DNA from: Photorhabdus noenieputensis
GTDB lineage: Bacteria > Pseudomonadota > Gammaproteobacteria > Enterobacterales > Enterobacteriaceae
Direction: 5' to 3'
Length of the DNA stretch: 54,400 bases
Assembly (NCBI RefSeq): GCF_018448935.1
Contig: NZ_RCWC01000040.1
Location: 1 to 54,400 of the forward strand
Position numbers and translations under genes: made by a program. Positions 33,938 through 44,061 of this stretch are shown piece after piece. The notes beneath the pieces were generated by a model. The model had not been told where the DNA came from. It worked only from the letters and a program-made list of their open reading frames with translations, and searched no databases. Numbering within the stretch: the stretch's first letter is position 1; every line of letters starts with the position of its first letter.

Positions 33938-34073
33938 CTTATTTTTACTTATTGAAAAGCAGAGTACTTGATGAGGTCTTTTTATTTTCTGTTGTTAGAA
34001 AACTAATTAAAATAATAGAGTAAGATTTTATTTCAACACCTTGATAGCCACATCGATGTGGGAAAACATAAAA

Positions 34074-34095
34074 AGTAACCCTTTTTAGGGTTACT
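34074..34095 (-). terminator. terminator of uxuA
   Basis: AGTAACCCT pairs perfectly with AGGGTTACT around a TTTT loop. On the minus strand it is followed by TTTTTATGTTTT. It may also serve the deaminase transcript on the plus strand, where the tail is poorer. Confidence 0.8.
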
Positions 34096-34123
34096 AGTAA
34101 ATATAGTGAATAACGTAAACTCA

Positions 34124-35311
34124 TTATTTATTTTCAAAAAACGCTCGCCTTAAACCTAATTCCAGACCGCGAATTTCTGCCAGACCTTTTAATCGGCCGA
34201 TACAGGAATAGCCGGGATTAGTCTGTTTTTTCAGGTCATCAATTATTTGATGGCCGTGATCAGGGCGCATAGGTATCAAACGGTTATCTCCAGCCTTCTT
34301 ACGGCGATATTCTTCACGCAGGATTTCCATAACGACATTATACATATCCACATCACCTGCCAGATGAGCGGCTTCATGGAAAGTTTTGCTGTTTTCTTCC
34401 CGTTGGGTGGAGCGCAAGTGAGTGAAATAGATTCGGTTGCCATAGCGTTTAATCATCTCAACCAAATCATTATCACCGCGAACGCCATAGGAGCCGGTAC
34501 ACATCGTAATTCCATTAGCCGGGCTTGGTTCAATGGTGGTCAGCCATTCAATATCTTCAATGGTGGAAATAATACGTGGTAAGCCCAGAATAGGACGTGG
34601 CGGATCATCCGGGTGAATTGCCAGACGTAAACCGTATTCTTCACATACGGGAATAATCTGATGCAGGAAATAAGCCAAATGTTCACGCAGTTTATCGCGG
34701 GTAATATCTTTGTAGCGATCTAATTGCGCCTGAAATTCTGCTAACGTATAGCCCTCTTCGGCCCCCGGCAGACCGGTAATAATATTAGTGGTGAGTTTCC
34801 TAATATCAGCCGCAGACATGTTGTCGTAATAGACTTTTGCCTGAGCTTGTTCTCCGACGGTGTAATCAGCCTCTGCATTTGGTCGTTTGAGTATATAGAT
34901 TTCAAATGCGGCAAAGGCAATTTGATCAAAACGTAGGGCTTTAGAACCATCAGGGAGTGCGTATTCAAGATCGGTGCGTGTCCAGTCTAGCACAGGCATA
35001 AAGTTATAGCAGACGGTATCGATGCCACATTCCGCCAAATTTTTCAGTGAAGTTTTGTAGTTATTAATCCATTGCTGATAGTGACCGGTCTGGGTTTTAA
35101 TCTCTTCATGGACAGGTACACTTTCAACCACTGACCAGATAAGCCCTTTATTTTCGATGAGGGTTTTACGGGCCAAGATTTCGTCTTTGTTCCAAATATG
35201 TCCGTTAGGAATATGGTGTAATGCGGTAACGATGCCGGTTGCGCCAGCCTGACGGATATCATCTAAAGAAACAGGATCATTTGGGCCGAACCAACGCCAA
35301 GTTTGTTCCAT
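34124..35311 (-). CDS. uxuA: mannonate dehydratase
   Basis: The 395-residue protein is collinear with E. coli UxuA (394 residues). It dehydrates D-mannonate to 2-keto-3-deoxygluconate in the glucuronate branch. It begins [16 protein letters not shown] and shows [22 protein letters not shown], the metal-site region [32 protein letters not shown] and the C-terminal [10 protein letters not shown]. It lies 37 bases after uxuR on the same strand and is probably co-transcribed with it. A ribosome site GGTAAA precedes the ATG. Confidence 0.95.
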   Translation of the reverse strand: MEQTWRWFGPNDPVSLDDIRQAGATGIVTALHHIPNGHIWNKDEILARKTLIENKGLIWSVVESVPVHEEIKTQTGHYQQWINNYKTSLKNLAECGIDTVCYNFMPVLDWTRTDLEYALPDGSKALRFDQIAFAAFEIYILKRPNAEADYTVGEQAQAKVYYDNMSAADIRKLTTNIITGLPGAEEGYTLAEFQAQLDRYKDITRDKLREHLAYFLHQIIPVCEEYGLRLAIHPDDPPRPILGLPRIISTIEDIEWLTTIEPSPANGITMCTGSYGVRGDNDLVEMIKRYGNRIYFTHLRSTQREENSKTFHEAAHLAGDVDMYNVVMEILREEYRRKKAGDNRLIPMRPDHGHQIIDDLKKQTNPGYSCIGRLKGLAEIRGLELGLRRAFFENK

Positions 35312-35348
35312 TGTTATTTACCTTATATACAAACGCCAGAATAAAAAC

Positions 35349-36092
35349 TTATTTACAGGGATACGAGTTAAAGAGATAGCCGTCGAAATAGGGATCGTCA
35401 ACATCAGACAATTCCAGTAAACGTAATTTCACATTCTCCAAATGTTGCCACATTGCTTGTTTGGCTGCCGCCGGATCTTTCTTGATCATAGCAGATAAAA
35501 TGATCTGATGGTCATGCAGCCATTCTTTACGATAATCTTTATCGGTAATTCGAGTATGCAATTTCTGCCACATAGGATTATTTTCCCGCCATGCCCAAGA
35601 TTGTTTAAGCAGTTCAACTAACATGCTGTTATGGGTTGCTTCCGCAATCGCCAGATGGAACTCTCTGTCGCCGGATTCATCTTCACCGGAGGCTAAATCT
35701 TCGGATTCCTTTTGCAATGCTCGACGCATATTAGCAATGTTATTTGGTGTCACTTGCAGGGCGGCAAATTCGGCAATATTACTTTCCAGTAATTGGCGAG
35801 CTTGTAATAGCTCAAAAGGTCCCGCTGCGTTAACTGAACATGAAGAGGAAGTTGACAGGTGAGGGCGGTTAATAATATAGATCCCGGAACCTTTGCGGAC
35901 TTCAATAAGGCTTTCTAGTTCGAGCATAATTAATGCTTCACGCACAACGGTTCTGGAAACTCTTAATAATTCAGCAAGCTCTCGTTCTGGAGGTAAGCGA
36001 TCCCCAATACAATATTTCTGGTTGGCAATCATCTCTCTTAATGAGATGCCGACTTCTTGATAAGGACGTTTTGGCTCAAATAAGTGCTTCAT
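35349..36092 (-). CDS. uxuR: GntR-family transcriptional repressor of hexuronate genes (UxuR/ExuR type)
   Basis: The 247-residue protein has an N-terminal winged helix (residues 8-75, with IGDRLPPERELAELLRVSRT and VVREALIMLE) and a C-terminal FCD/FadR ligand domain (ESGDREFHLAIAEATHNSML). Similarity to E. coli UxuR/ExuR is high, including ARQLLESNIAEFAALQ and DPYFDGYLFNS. It should bind fructuronate or related hexuronates and repress the neighbouring genes. The N-terminus (MKHLFEPKRPYQEVG) and the missing basic tail of E. coli UxuR leave open whether it is UxuR or ExuR. A matching operator lies 62-75 bases upstream of its start. Confidence 0.88.
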   Translation of the reverse strand: MKHLFEPKRPYQEVGISLREMIANQKYCIGDRLPPERELAELLRVSRTVVREALIMLELESLIEVRKGSGIYIINRPHLSTSSSCSVNAAGPFELLQARQLLESNIAEFAALQVTPNNIANMRRALQKESEDLASGEDESGDREFHLAIAEATHNSMLVELLKQSWAWRENNPMWQKLHTRITDKDYRKEWLHDHQIILSAMIKKDPAAAKQAMWQHLENVKLRLLELSDVDDPYFDGYLFNSYPCK

Positions 36093-36153
36093 GGTGTCAC
36101 TATTGTTGTCATGATTATTGATGATATTGTATGGATAATAGTCAAAAATAGAA

Positions 36154-36167
36154 ATTGGTCAACCAAA
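36154..36167. promoter_or_regulatory. UxuR/ExuR-type operator upstream of uxuR
   Basis: ATTGGTCAACCAAA is an imperfect palindrome (TTGGT..ACCAA) of the hexuronate-operator type. Its position between the dctP terminator and uxuR suggests autoregulation of uxuR-uxuA. The same pattern occurs before the TRAP operon. Confidence 0.65.
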
Positions 36168-36182
36168 AATGCCACTTAAAGA

Positions 36183-36202
36183 TGAAGGCCAAATGGCCTT
36201 CA
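36183..36202 (-). terminator. terminator of dctP
   Basis: TGAAGGCC pairs with GGCCTTCA around AAAT; on the minus strand the tail is TCTTTAAG. It sits just after the dctP stop. Confidence 0.65.
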
Positions 36203-36209
36203 CCGATGA

Positions 36210-37190
36210 TTATCTGACTGCGCGGATACGTTCTACCATACGGTAAAGCATTGGATCGCTTTTCTTAATATCGTCGTACATAGGTTTGACCGCTTCTTCA
36301 AACGATTTTTGATCCACATCGACGAATTGGACTCCAATTTTCTCTGCATTTTGGCGCTCTTTCTCCTCTGATTTTTCCCATAGTTTGGTCATATATTCCG
36401 AAGAGTGGGTTGCTGCATTGATGAGGATTTTTTGTTGTTCTGATGACAGCTTATTTAGCGATTTAGTAGAAATAACAAGAACGTCTGGCACCATAGTATG
36501 TTTATCCAGTGAGAAGTATCTGGCAACTTCACTGTGACGGCTCAGGCTAAAAGAGGGAATATTATTTTCTGCGGCATCGACGACACCCTGTTGTAGAGCA
36601 GTATACAGTTCGCCGTAAGCCAGCGGAGTTGGGTTACCACCTAAATTTTTCACCATTGAAATGGCGGTTGGGCTAGGTTGAACCCGAATTTTCATGCCTT
36701 TTAAATCATCAGGCGTGCGAATCGGTTTTTTGGCGTAGAAGCTACGCGCTCCGGCTTCATAGTAGGTTATGCCAATAAAGCCGCGGTTTTTGCTGGATGC
36801 CAGAATCTCTTTGCCAATCTCGCCGTTTTTAATTTTTTCGTAGTGGGCTTTATCTCGGAATAGATAAGGTAAGTTAAAAGCAGAATAAGCGGGCGAAAAA
36901 GCTTCCAGCTCTGCGGCATTGGATTTGACTAAATCCAGGGCACCATTTTGCATCAGTTCCATCGATTCCCGTTGGTTACCCAATTGTGCGTCTGGATAGA
37001 TCCGAATACGAACATCACCATTCGTTTTTTGGCGAACTTCATCAGCAAACTGAGTCATTGCCTTGTGTACTGCATGATCGCGGTTATGGTTATGGCTGAG
37101 TTTTAATGTTGTTACTGCCATAACTTGTGACGCGCCTAAGGCAAATATCGCTCCGATTACAGTAGATAAAATACGCTTAGAATTGCTCAT
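36210..37190 (-). CDS. TRAP transporter solute-binding protein (DctP family)
   Basis: The 326-residue protein has a signal peptide (residues 1-26, SQVMA cleavage) and a DctP periplasmic binding fold. Diagnostic pieces are TLKLSHNHNRDHAVHKAM, YPDAQLGNQRESMELMQNGALD, the substrate-arginine segment MKIRVQPSPTAISMVKNLGG and VDAAENNIPSFSLSRHSEVARY. It captures the substrate for the DctQ/DctM permease encoded divergently. Context (uxu genes and shared operators) points to a hexuronate such as glucuronate or galacturonate. An isolated binding protein on the opposite strand from its permease is a little unusual. Confidence 0.9.
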   Translation of the reverse strand: MSNSKRILSTVIGAIFALGASQVMAVTTLKLSHNHNRDHAVHKAMTQFADEVRQKTNGDVRIRIYPDAQLGNQRESMELMQNGALDLVKSNAAELEAFSPAYSAFNLPYLFRDKAHYEKIKNGEIGKEILASSKNRGFIGITYYEAGARSFYAKKPIRTPDDLKGMKIRVQPSPTAISMVKNLGGNPTPLAYGELYTALQQGVVDAAENNIPSFSLSRHSEVARYFSLDKHTMVPDVLVISTKSLNKLSSEQQKILINAATHSSEYMTKLWEKSEEKERQNAEKIGVQFVDVDQKSFEEAVKPMYDDIKKSDPMLYRMVERIRAVR

Positions 37191-37287
37191 TGTTCGTTCT
37201 CCAATTGTTGTAAATAGGTTACGGGCACAACTGAACTGACGGTCAAACCATAAGCATCACTTTGGATTTCGTCAAAAAGTAAAAGCA

Positions 37288-37357
37288 ATTTGGTTGACCA
37301 ATATCACAAAATAATCGGCATAATTGGTGAACCAGTCAGATTGTGATCCCGCTCACT
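37288..37357. promoter_or_regulatory. divergent control region: two UxuR-type operators and a CRP site
   Basis: ATTTGGTTGACCAAT (37288-37302) and AATTGGTGAACCAGT (37322-37336) match the TTGGT..ACCAA hexuronate operator. Next to them TGTGA-TCCCGC-TCACT (37342-37357) is a near-consensus CRP site (TGTGA-N6-TCACA). The region lies between the divergent dctP and dctQ genes, so it probably controls both by substrate induction and catabolite activation. Confidence 0.65.
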
Positions 37358-37433
37358 GGATGTTTTTTTGACCTGGATCTTATAATCCAAGCAACGTAAA
37401 GCTTCCTTTACTGATTTTGGTCAGACAGTTTGC

Positions 37434-37453
37434 CTATTTGGTCAATCAAATAG
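37434..37453. promoter_or_regulatory. UxuR-type operator before the TRAP/uxu operon
   Basis: CTATTTG-GTCAAT-CAAATAG is a palindrome around TTGGTCAA, 34 bases upstream of the dctQ GTG start. It is the operator-like site nearest to the operon and may overlap the promoter or transcription start. Confidence 0.6.
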
Positions 37454-37486
37454 GGCATACGTTGAGGCCAATAAGGACAAAGCCCC

Positions 37487-37993
37487 GTGAAAAACCTTGT
37501 GTGTTGCCTCAATAAAGGTTTGGCATTTTTTACCGTCAGCCTTTCCGTTTTTTTGGTGTTTTGTGTCACATGGCAGGTGGTTTCCCGCTATGTGTTTGGT
37601 ACGCCAAGTACGGTGACCGATGAACTCGCTCGTTATCTGTTTATGTGGGTTGCCATGATTGGCGCGGCATATACCACAGGTCAACATCGCCATTTAGCTA
37701 TCGACCTGTTAACGATGAAACTTAAGGGAGTAGGCAAAAATAGTGTGGGTTTAGTGATCCAGGCCGCGATCGCCCTATTTGCTTCGATCGTGCTGGTGTA
37801 TGGCGGATCGATGCTGGTGATCTCAACCCTTGAAACCGGGCAGATCACTCCTGCGCTAGGATTACCGATGGGATATGTCTATTTATGTCTGCCAATTAGC
37901 GGTGTTCTGATGGTTTGCTATGTGCTGGTAGACATTGTTGCGCTTATTCAGAATTTTTCAGGTAAAGACGCGGTTATTTCTGAAAATCAATAA
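37487..37993 (+). CDS. TRAP transporter small permease DctQ
   Basis: The 168-residue protein has four predicted transmembrane helices (about residues 10-32, 45-62, 85-110 and 128-153). It has the family segments WQVVSRYVFGTPSTVTDELA, RYLFMWVAMIGAAYTTGQHR and HLAIDLL. It forms the membrane complex with DctM for sodium-driven uptake. The start is a GTG at 37487 with AAGGA 11 bases upstream. First gene of the operon that continues through dctM, uxuB, uxaC, kdgK and eda. Confidence 0.9.
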   Translation: MKNLVCCLNKGLAFFTVSLSVFLVFCVTWQVVSRYVFGTPSTVTDELARYLFMWVAMIGAAYTTGQHRHLAIDLLTMKLKGVGKNSVGLVIQAAIALFASIVLVYGGSMLVISTLETGQITPALGLPMGYVYLCLPISGVLMVCYVLVDIVALIQNFSGKDAVISENQ

Positions 37994-38020
37994 AGTCACC
38001 AGGCAGAAGAGGATGGGCTT

Positions 38021-39322
38021 ATGGATTGGCAAGTGGTTTTAGCGTTGTTCGGTAGTTTTGCCGTGTTGTTGGTACTGGGTATACCGGTATCCTTTGCGAT
38101 TGGCTTGTCATCATTACTGGCAATTATGATGACTTTGCCACTGGAGGCGGCGATTACCGTGGTTGCGCAACGTATGGCAGTAGGTGTTGATAATTTCTCT
38201 TTACTGGCTATTCCATTCTTTATTCTGGCGGGAAATATTATGAATCAGGGAGGAATCGCTGCCCGCCTGATTAATCTGGCAAAAGTTATGGGCGGCCGTT
38301 TGCCCGGCTCTCTGGTGCACGTCAATATTATGGCGAATATGTTTTTCGGCGCGATTTCAGGTTCAGCGGTGGCATCGGCTGCGGCGGTCGGCGGAACGAT
38401 GGCACCAATGCAGAAAAAAGAGGGTTACGAGCCGGAATACTCCGCCGCGGTAAACATTGCTTCCTGCCCTGCCGGTTTGTTGATCCCGCCAAGTAACACT
38501 TTGATTGTTTACTCACTGGTTTCTGGTGGTACATCAATTGCCGCACTGTTTTTGGCGGGTTATATTCCCGGCATTTTGATGGGCGTATCCTTGATGGTTG
38601 TGGCGGCAATTATTGCCAAACGCCGAGGTTATCCGGTATCTCCGAAGCCGACATGGAACGAGTTTTTTACCACATTGGTTCGCGCATTACCTTCTCTGAT
38701 GCTGGTTGTGGTCATTATGGGGGGGATTATTGCCGGTATTTTTACCGCCACAGAAGCCTCGGCGATTGCTGTGCTATACAGCTTTGTATTGGCAGTATTG
38801 ATTTATCGTGAAGTCAGTATCGCCAAGCTACCAAAAATCATTCTCGATTCTGCGGTAACCACTTCCATTGTTTTGTTGCTGGTTGGTGCATCAATGGGAA
38901 TGTCTTGGGCAATGGCGAATGCGGATCTGCCCTATTTGATCGCTGATGCGCTAATGGCGGTTTCTGAAAACCCACTGGTTATTCTGCTGGTCATTAATAT
39001 CATTCTGTTGCTGGTCGGAACTTTTATGGATATGACACCGGCGATTCTGATTTTTACGCCGATTTTCCTGCCAGTAGCGCAGAATATGGGCGTTGATCCG
39101 GTACATTTCGGTATCATTATGACCTTCAACCTGGCTATTGGTATTTGTACACCGCCGGTAGGGAGTGCGCTGTTTGTGGGTTGTTCTATCGGTGAGGTTA
39201 GCATTAATAAGGTATTGAAACCTTTAGTGCCCATGTATTGCGCTTTGGTTATCGCGTTGATGTTGGTGACCTTTATACCGCAACTGAGCTTGTGGTTGCC
39301 TCAAATGTTACTGAATTACTAA
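38021..39322 (+). CDS. TRAP transporter large permease DctM
   Basis: The 433-residue polytopic membrane protein has the DctM family pattern: LGIPVSFAIGLSSLLAIM, FSLLAIPFFILAGNIMNQGG, FFGAISGSAVASAAAVGGTM, IPPSNTLIVYS, a second-half GTFMDMTPAILIFTPIFLPV and FNLAIGICTPPVGSALFVG. It is the substrate-translocating subunit, working with DctQ and the binding protein, most likely for hexuronates. 28 bases separate it from dctQ and 39 from uxuB, consistent with one transcript. Confidence 0.93.
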   Translation: MDWQVVLALFGSFAVLLVLGIPVSFAIGLSSLLAIMMTLPLEAAITVVAQRMAVGVDNFSLLAIPFFILAGNIMNQGGIAARLINLAKVMGGRLPGSLVHVNIMANMFFGAISGSAVASAAAVGGTMAPMQKKEGYEPEYSAAVNIASCPAGLLIPPSNTLIVYSLVSGGTSIAALFLAGYIPGILMGVSLMVVAAIIAKRRGYPVSPKPTWNEFFTTLVRALPSLMLVVVIMGGIIAGIFTATEASAIAVLYSFVLAVLIYREVSIAKLPKIILDSAVTTSIVLLLVGASMGMSWAMANADLPYLIADALMAVSENPLVILLVINIILLLVGTFMDMTPAILIFTPIFLPVAQNMGVDPVHFGIIMTFNLAIGICTPPVGSALFVGCSIGEVSINKVLKPLVPMYCALVIALMLVTFIPQLSLWLPQMLLNY

Positions 39323-39361
39323 GCATTTAAGTAATCTGCGCCATTAGAAAGGAACTATTTT

Positions 39362-40843
39362 ATGCTCCGTAATATAGCCAACAGCAAAATTAATCCCGCT
39401 ATTTCTCTGCCTTTTTATGATCGTCAGAAGTTGGTTGCCCGTATTGTCCATCTGGGATGTGGTGCTTTTCACCGGGCACATCAGGCGGTTTTTACTCATC
39501 ATATGTTGGAAAAAACGGGCAGTGATTGGGGAATTTGTGAAGTCAGTTTATTCTCCGGTCATCGGTTGATTCAGCAACTTAAAGGGCAGGAGTGCTTGTG
39601 TACCATTGCGGAGACAGGGGCAGAAAAAACCGAGTTAAAAATTATCGGCTCTATGATTGATGCCTTGCACCCTGAGTTTGTGGGTCAGCAAGGTATTCTG
39701 GAAACGATAGCGCAGCCGCAAGTGGCGATTATTTCTCTGACGATTACCGAAAAAGGGTATTGCATCGATGCAGCCAGCGGCAAGCTGGATGTGAATAATG
39801 CATTGATTCAACGGGATTTAGCTAACCCAACCGAACCAACATCTGCTATTGGTTACATTGTCGAGGCGCTCCGTCTGCGTTATGAACGTAATTTGCCGCC
39901 ATTGACGGTGATGTCCTGCGATAATGTCAGAAAAAATGGCAAAGTTGCCCGTGAAGCGGTGGTGAGTTTTGCCCGTTTGCGTGATGAAAAGTTAGCCCAA
40001 TGGATTGAACTGAATGTGACTTTTCCATGCACAATGGTTGACCGTATTGTTCCTGCGGCCACGCCAGAATCGTTGGAAGAGATAGCTGAACAGTTGGGGG
40101 TATATGATCCCTGTGCAGTCACCTGTGAGCCTTTCCGTCAGTGGGTGATTGAAGATAATTTTGCCAATGGCCGCCCAGACTGGGATATGGCAGGAGCCCA
40201 ATTTGTTCAAGATGTGGTGCCTTTTGAAACCATGAAATTACGTATGCTAAACGGTAGCCACTCATTTCTAGCCTATCTGGGCTATTTGGCAGGATATGCG
40301 CATATTGCTGACGCAATGGCGAACTCCGATTATCGGCAAGCCGTCTTGGATTTGATGTTAAAAGAGCAGGTACCAACTCTGACAATGCCGACAGGCACCG
40401 ATCTTTTTCAATATGCTCACCGGCTAATTGAGCGTTTCAGTAATCCTGGTCTTAAGCACCAGACTTGGCAGATAGCAATGGATGGCAGCCAGAAACTACC
40501 ACAACGCATGTTTGATTCTGTCACTTATCATCTGGCAAACGGCAGCAATTATCACCGTTTGGCCTTGGGTATCGCCGGGTGGATGCGTTATGTCAGCGGA
40601 AAAGATGAACAAGGTAAATTAATTGATGTGCGCGATCCGCTAGTTGAACAATTTAAATCTATTTACCAGCAATATGGGTTATCTGTTGATGTAGTACCTG
40701 CGTTGTTGGCGATTTTTGGCAACCCATTATTAGCTGATTCACATTTTGTCCGGGCTGTCACCGAAGCTTATCAATTATTATTGGATTGCGGCGCTTGTCA
40801 TGCGGTGGCTGCACTCGATTTAGCTGGCAGGAAAATGATATGA
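39362..40843 (+). CDS. uxuB: D-fructuronate reductase (mannitol dehydrogenase family)
   Basis: The 493-residue protein belongs to the polyol/mannitol dehydrogenase family. It has the N-terminal [20 protein letters not shown] nucleotide-binding motif and the catalytic region [21 protein letters not shown]. It should reduce D-fructuronate to D-mannonate with NADH, the step before UxuA. The context next to uxaC and uxuA supports UxuB over related YeiQ/YdfI enzymes. An AGAAAGGA ribosome site precedes ATG 39362. Its stop overlaps the uxaC start as ATGA. Confidence 0.88.
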   Translation: MLRNIANSKINPAISLPFYDRQKLVARIVHLGCGAFHRAHQAVFTHHMLEKTGSDWGICEVSLFSGHRLIQQLKGQECLCTIAETGAEKTELKIIGSMIDALHPEFVGQQGILETIAQPQVAIISLTITEKGYCIDAASGKLDVNNALIQRDLANPTEPTSAIGYIVEALRLRYERNLPPLTVMSCDNVRKNGKVAREAVVSFARLRDEKLAQWIELNVTFPCTMVDRIVPAATPESLEEIAEQLGVYDPCAVTCEPFRQWVIEDNFANGRPDWDMAGAQFVQDVVPFETMKLRMLNGSHSFLAYLGYLAGYAHIADAMANSDYRQAVLDLMLKEQVPTLTMPTGTDLFQYAHRLIERFSNPGLKHQTWQIAMDGSQKLPQRMFDSVTYHLANGSNYHRLALGIAGWMRYVSGKDEQGKLIDVRDPLVEQFKSIYQQYGLSVDVVPALLAIFGNPLLADSHFVRAVTEAYQLLLDCGACHAVAALDLAGRKMI

Positions 40844-42264
40844 AAAATTTTATGGGTGACGATTTTCTGCTGAACAATGAAACTGCCCGTCAGCTATATC
40901 ATGAACATGCCGCAAATATGCCGATTTATGATTATCACTGTCATCTTAATCCGCGTGAAATTGCTGAAAATCGCCAGTTTGATAACCTTGGTCAGATTTG
41001 GTTAGCAGGGGATCACTATAAATGGCGGGCTATGCGCTGTGCGGGTATTGATGAATCGCTGATCACAGGTAAGCAAGCCTGTGATTATGAAAAATATCAG
41101 GCATGGGCAAAAACAGTACCGTTGACGTTAGGCAATCCGCTTTATCACTGGACACATTTAGAATTACGTCGTCCATTTGGTATTACTGGGAAACTGTTCG
41201 GGTCGCAAACCGCTGATGAAATCTGGCATCAATGCAACGAAAAGCTGGCAACGCCGGCGTTTTCAGCTCGTAGCATTATGCAGCAAATGAATGTGCGTAT
41301 GGTTGGAACCACGGATGATCCAGTGGATTCTCTGCAATATCACCGCCAAATTGCAACAGATAAGAGTTTCGATATTGAAGTATTACCAAGCTGGCGTCCT
41401 GATCGGGTATTTAAAATTGAGCTGGTGGGTTTCGTTGACTATATCAAACAGCTTGAGGCTGTAGCTGATGTATCGATCATTGCTTTTGCTGATGTGTTGA
41501 ACGCGTTGGAGCGTCGCCTTGAGCATTTTGCCGCTCATGGCTGTCGGGCTGCTGATCACGGCATAGAAAATCTGCGCTATGCTCCTATTCCTAATGAAGC
41601 GGTATTAGATAGTATCCTGCAAAAACGGCTGGCAGGTGGCACTCTCTCTGAGCTTGAAATTGCGCAGTACACTACGGCGATTCTGGTATGGCTTGGCCGG
41701 CAATATGCCGCTCGTGGTTGGGTGATGCAAATGCATATCGGCGCTATTCGCAACAATAATAGCCGTATGTTCCGCTTACTCGGCGCGGATAGCGGTTTTG
41801 ATTCCATTGGTGATAACAACATCGCTTGGCCGTTATCTCGCTTGTTGGACAGTATGGATGTAACGAATGAGTTGCCGAAAACGATTCTATACTGTCTGAA
41901 TCCACGAGATAACGAAGTGATTGCTACGATGGCCGGTAACTTTCAAGGTGGCGGTATCGCCGGTAAAGTTCAGTTTGGTTCGGGCTGGTGGTTCAATGAT
42001 CAGAAAGATGGCATGTTGCGTCAGCTTGAACAACTTTCCCAACTGGGGCTGCTGAGTCAATTTGTTGGTATGTTGACCGATTCTCGCAGCTTTCTTTCAT
42101 ACACCCGACATGAATATTTTCGTCGTATTCTGTGTAATTTGTTAGGGCAATGGGCAGAAAAGGGAGAAATTCCTAATGACAAAGCCATGTTAGGGCAGAT
42201 GGTTGAAGATATTTGCTTTAATAACGCTCGCCGTTATTTTGCCTTGCCGGGAGAAAATCCATGA
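40840..42264 (+). CDS. uxaC: uronate isomerase
   Basis: The 474-residue protein (E. coli 470) is chosen to start at ATG 40840 ([11 protein letters not shown]), which overlaps the uxuB stop; an upstream in-frame start lies inside uxuB and lacks family support. It shows the metal-binding [50 protein letters not shown] and [23 protein letters not shown]. It interconverts D-glucuronate and D-fructuronate (and galacturonate and tagaturonate), the entry step of the pathway. Coupled to kdgK by another ATGA overlap. Confidence 0.95.
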   Translation: MKNFMGDDFLLNNETARQLYHEHAANMPIYDYHCHLNPREIAENRQFDNLGQIWLAGDHYKWRAMRCAGIDESLITGKQACDYEKYQAWAKTVPLTLGNPLYHWTHLELRRPFGITGKLFGSQTADEIWHQCNEKLATPAFSARSIMQQMNVRMVGTTDDPVDSLQYHRQIATDKSFDIEVLPSWRPDRVFKIELVGFVDYIKQLEAVADVSIIAFADVLNALERRLEHFAAHGCRAADHGIENLRYAPIPNEAVLDSILQKRLAGGTLSELEIAQYTTAILVWLGRQYAARGWVMQMHIGAIRNNNSRMFRLLGADSGFDSIGDNNIAWPLSRLLDSMDVTNELPKTILYCLNPRDNEVIATMAGNFQGGGIAGKVQFGSGWWFNDQKDGMLRQLEQLSQLGLLSQFVGMLTDSRSFLSYTRHEYFRRILCNLLGQWAEKGEIPNDKAMLGQMVEDICFNNARRYFALPGENP

Positions 42265-43205
42265 AGCAGATTGCACTCCTTGGTGAATGTATGATTGAAC
42301 TTAATGGCCCCCCTTTCGCTGCCATGCATCAGGCTTTTGGTGGTGATGCCCTGAATAGTGCGGTTTATTTAGCACGCGCAAGCCGACAGAAGATTGCTGT
42401 TCATTTTGTGACTGCGTTGGGGATGGATTCCCTCAGTGAAGGAATGATTAAACGTTGGCAAGACGAGGGTATTCATACCCGTCTGGTTTTGCGTGATCCA
42501 GCTCATCAGCCGGGGTTGTATTTGATTCAACTTGATGAACAGGGAGAACGGACCTTTCTGTATTGGCGTAATGATTCCGCTGCCCGTTATATGGTGCGCC
42601 ATCCTGATTTTTCTTTTGTCACTCAAGCGTTGCAACAAATGGATGCTGTTTACCTCAGTGGTATCAGCCTGGCTATCTTGCCTGTCGATGATCGAGAAAA
42701 ATTACTAAACTTGCTGGCTGAACTGGCGGCACAAGGAAAAATCATCGTTTTCGACAGTAATTACCGCCCGGCATTGTGGGAAAGTGTGGCGGAAACCCAG
42801 AGCTGTTATCAGAAATTACTCGCCTTTACCTCACTGGCACTGGTGACCGATGACGATGAATGCAAGCTGTGGGGTGATAAATCGGTTACAGCAACCATGA
42901 TTCGCCTTAAACAAGCAGGAGTTAAAGAAGCCGTGATTAAAGCAGGGGCTGCCGGTTGTTGTTATCAGCATTTGGTACAGGATACTCCGATTGAGCTGAT
43001 CCCAACGACACCGGTTATTAACGTGGTCGATACTACGGCGGCGGGAGACGCCTTTAATGCCGGGTTTTTGGCAGGATTTCTGACAGATTACCCGATACAA
43101 CAAGCGGCAATCATGGGGCATCGTCTGGCTGGTAGCGTTATTCAGCATAAAGGGGCGATTATTCCAATCAGTGCAACTCAAGCAGTGACTGACGGTTTCT
43201 TTTAA
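42261..43205 (+). CDS. kdgK: 2-dehydro-3-deoxygluconokinase
   Basis: The 314-residue PfkB/ribokinase-family kinase phosphorylates 2-keto-3-deoxygluconate to KDPG using ATP. It starts [19 protein letters not shown] and has the substrate site [14 protein letters not shown] near residue 28 and the catalytic/anion-hole motif [19 protein letters not shown] near 255, including the catalytic Asp. The ATG overlaps the uxaC stop by four bases. It joins uxuA to eda in the pathway. Confidence 0.93.
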   Translation: MKQIALLGECMIELNGPPFAAMHQAFGGDALNSAVYLARASRQKIAVHFVTALGMDSLSEGMIKRWQDEGIHTRLVLRDPAHQPGLYLIQLDEQGERTFLYWRNDSAARYMVRHPDFSFVTQALQQMDAVYLSGISLAILPVDDREKLLNLLAELAAQGKIIVFDSNYRPALWESVAETQSCYQKLLAFTSLALVTDDDECKLWGDKSVTATMIRLKQAGVKEAVIKAGAAGCCYQHLVQDTPIELIPTTPVINVVDTTAAGDAFNAGFLAGFLTDYPIQQAAIMGHRLAGSVIQHKGAIIPISATQAVTDGFF

Positions 43206-43222
43206 CAGCAGAGGAAAAATCG

Positions 43223-43852
43223 ATGAAACAGATGATTGAGCAGTTACGCCAGTTAAAAATTGTACCTGTGATTACGGTTGAGCGTACGGAAGACATTATT
43301 CCGCTAGGCAAGGTACTCGCTGATAATGGCTTGCCGGTAGCGGAAATTACTTTCCGTTCCTCGGTAGCGGCAGAAGCGATTCGTCTACTAAAAGAGACTC
43401 TGCCGGATATGCTGATTGGCGCAGGAACCGTCCTGAATCGTGAACAGGTGGTTGCTGCAAAACAGGCTGGTGCCGATTTTATGGTTTCACCGGGTTTTAA
43501 TCCAAATACGGTCAAAGCCTGTCAACAATTGAATATTCCTATTATTCCGGGTGTGAATAATCCGAGTGCGATTGAAGGTGCAATGGAGTTGGGGTTAAAA
43601 CTACTGAAATTCTTTCCGGCAGAACCTTCCGGCGGTTTGCCAATGATTAAAGCGATATTAGCACCTTATACTGAATTGCAAATTATGCCGACTGGGGGAA
43701 TCGGACCAAACAATATCCGCGATTATCTTGCTGTACCGCGCATTGTAGCGTGTGGTGGTTCATGGATGGTCAGTAAAACGCTGGTGGATAGCCGAAATTG
43801 GCAGGAAATTGGTCGTTTGACTCGCGAGGCGGTGGATTTGGTGAATACTTAA
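43223..43852 (+). CDS. eda: KDPG/KHG aldolase
   Basis: The 209-residue class I aldolase cleaves 2-keto-3-deoxy-6-phosphogluconate to pyruvate and glyceraldehyde-3-phosphate. Visible residues are the EITFRS glutamate/arginine, GAGTVLN, DFMVSPGFNP and the Schiff-base lysine in LKLLKFFPAEPSGG, with PTGGIGPNN at the phosphate site. A GAGGAAAAATCG ribosome site precedes the ATG. It is the last gene of the uxu/TRAP operon; no clean terminator was seen after it. Confidence 0.93.
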   Translation: MKQMIEQLRQLKIVPVITVERTEDIIPLGKVLADNGLPVAEITFRSSVAAEAIRLLKETLPDMLIGAGTVLNREQVVAAKQAGADFMVSPGFNPNTVKACQQLNIPIIPGVNNPSAIEGAMELGLKLLKFFPAEPSGGLPMIKAILAPYTELQIMPTGGIGPNNIRDYLAVPRIVACGGSWMVSKTLVDSRNWQEIGRLTREAVDLVNT

Positions 43853-44061
43853 GGAATAGTGGTTCTTGTATTGGGATAAAATATTATTCCGACAATAATA
43901 CCAAAGGGAAGAAAGGGTTTAGTAAAAATTCTTTTTGGTATTTAATAGTTTTCAACTTTAATTAAATAATGGTATTTGAACTTCTAATGACCTGTTATTT
44001 AATTATTTGGTAAACTTTATCGGGTAGAAACAGGGCAAGCGAGTAGTAAGGAAATCATTTG

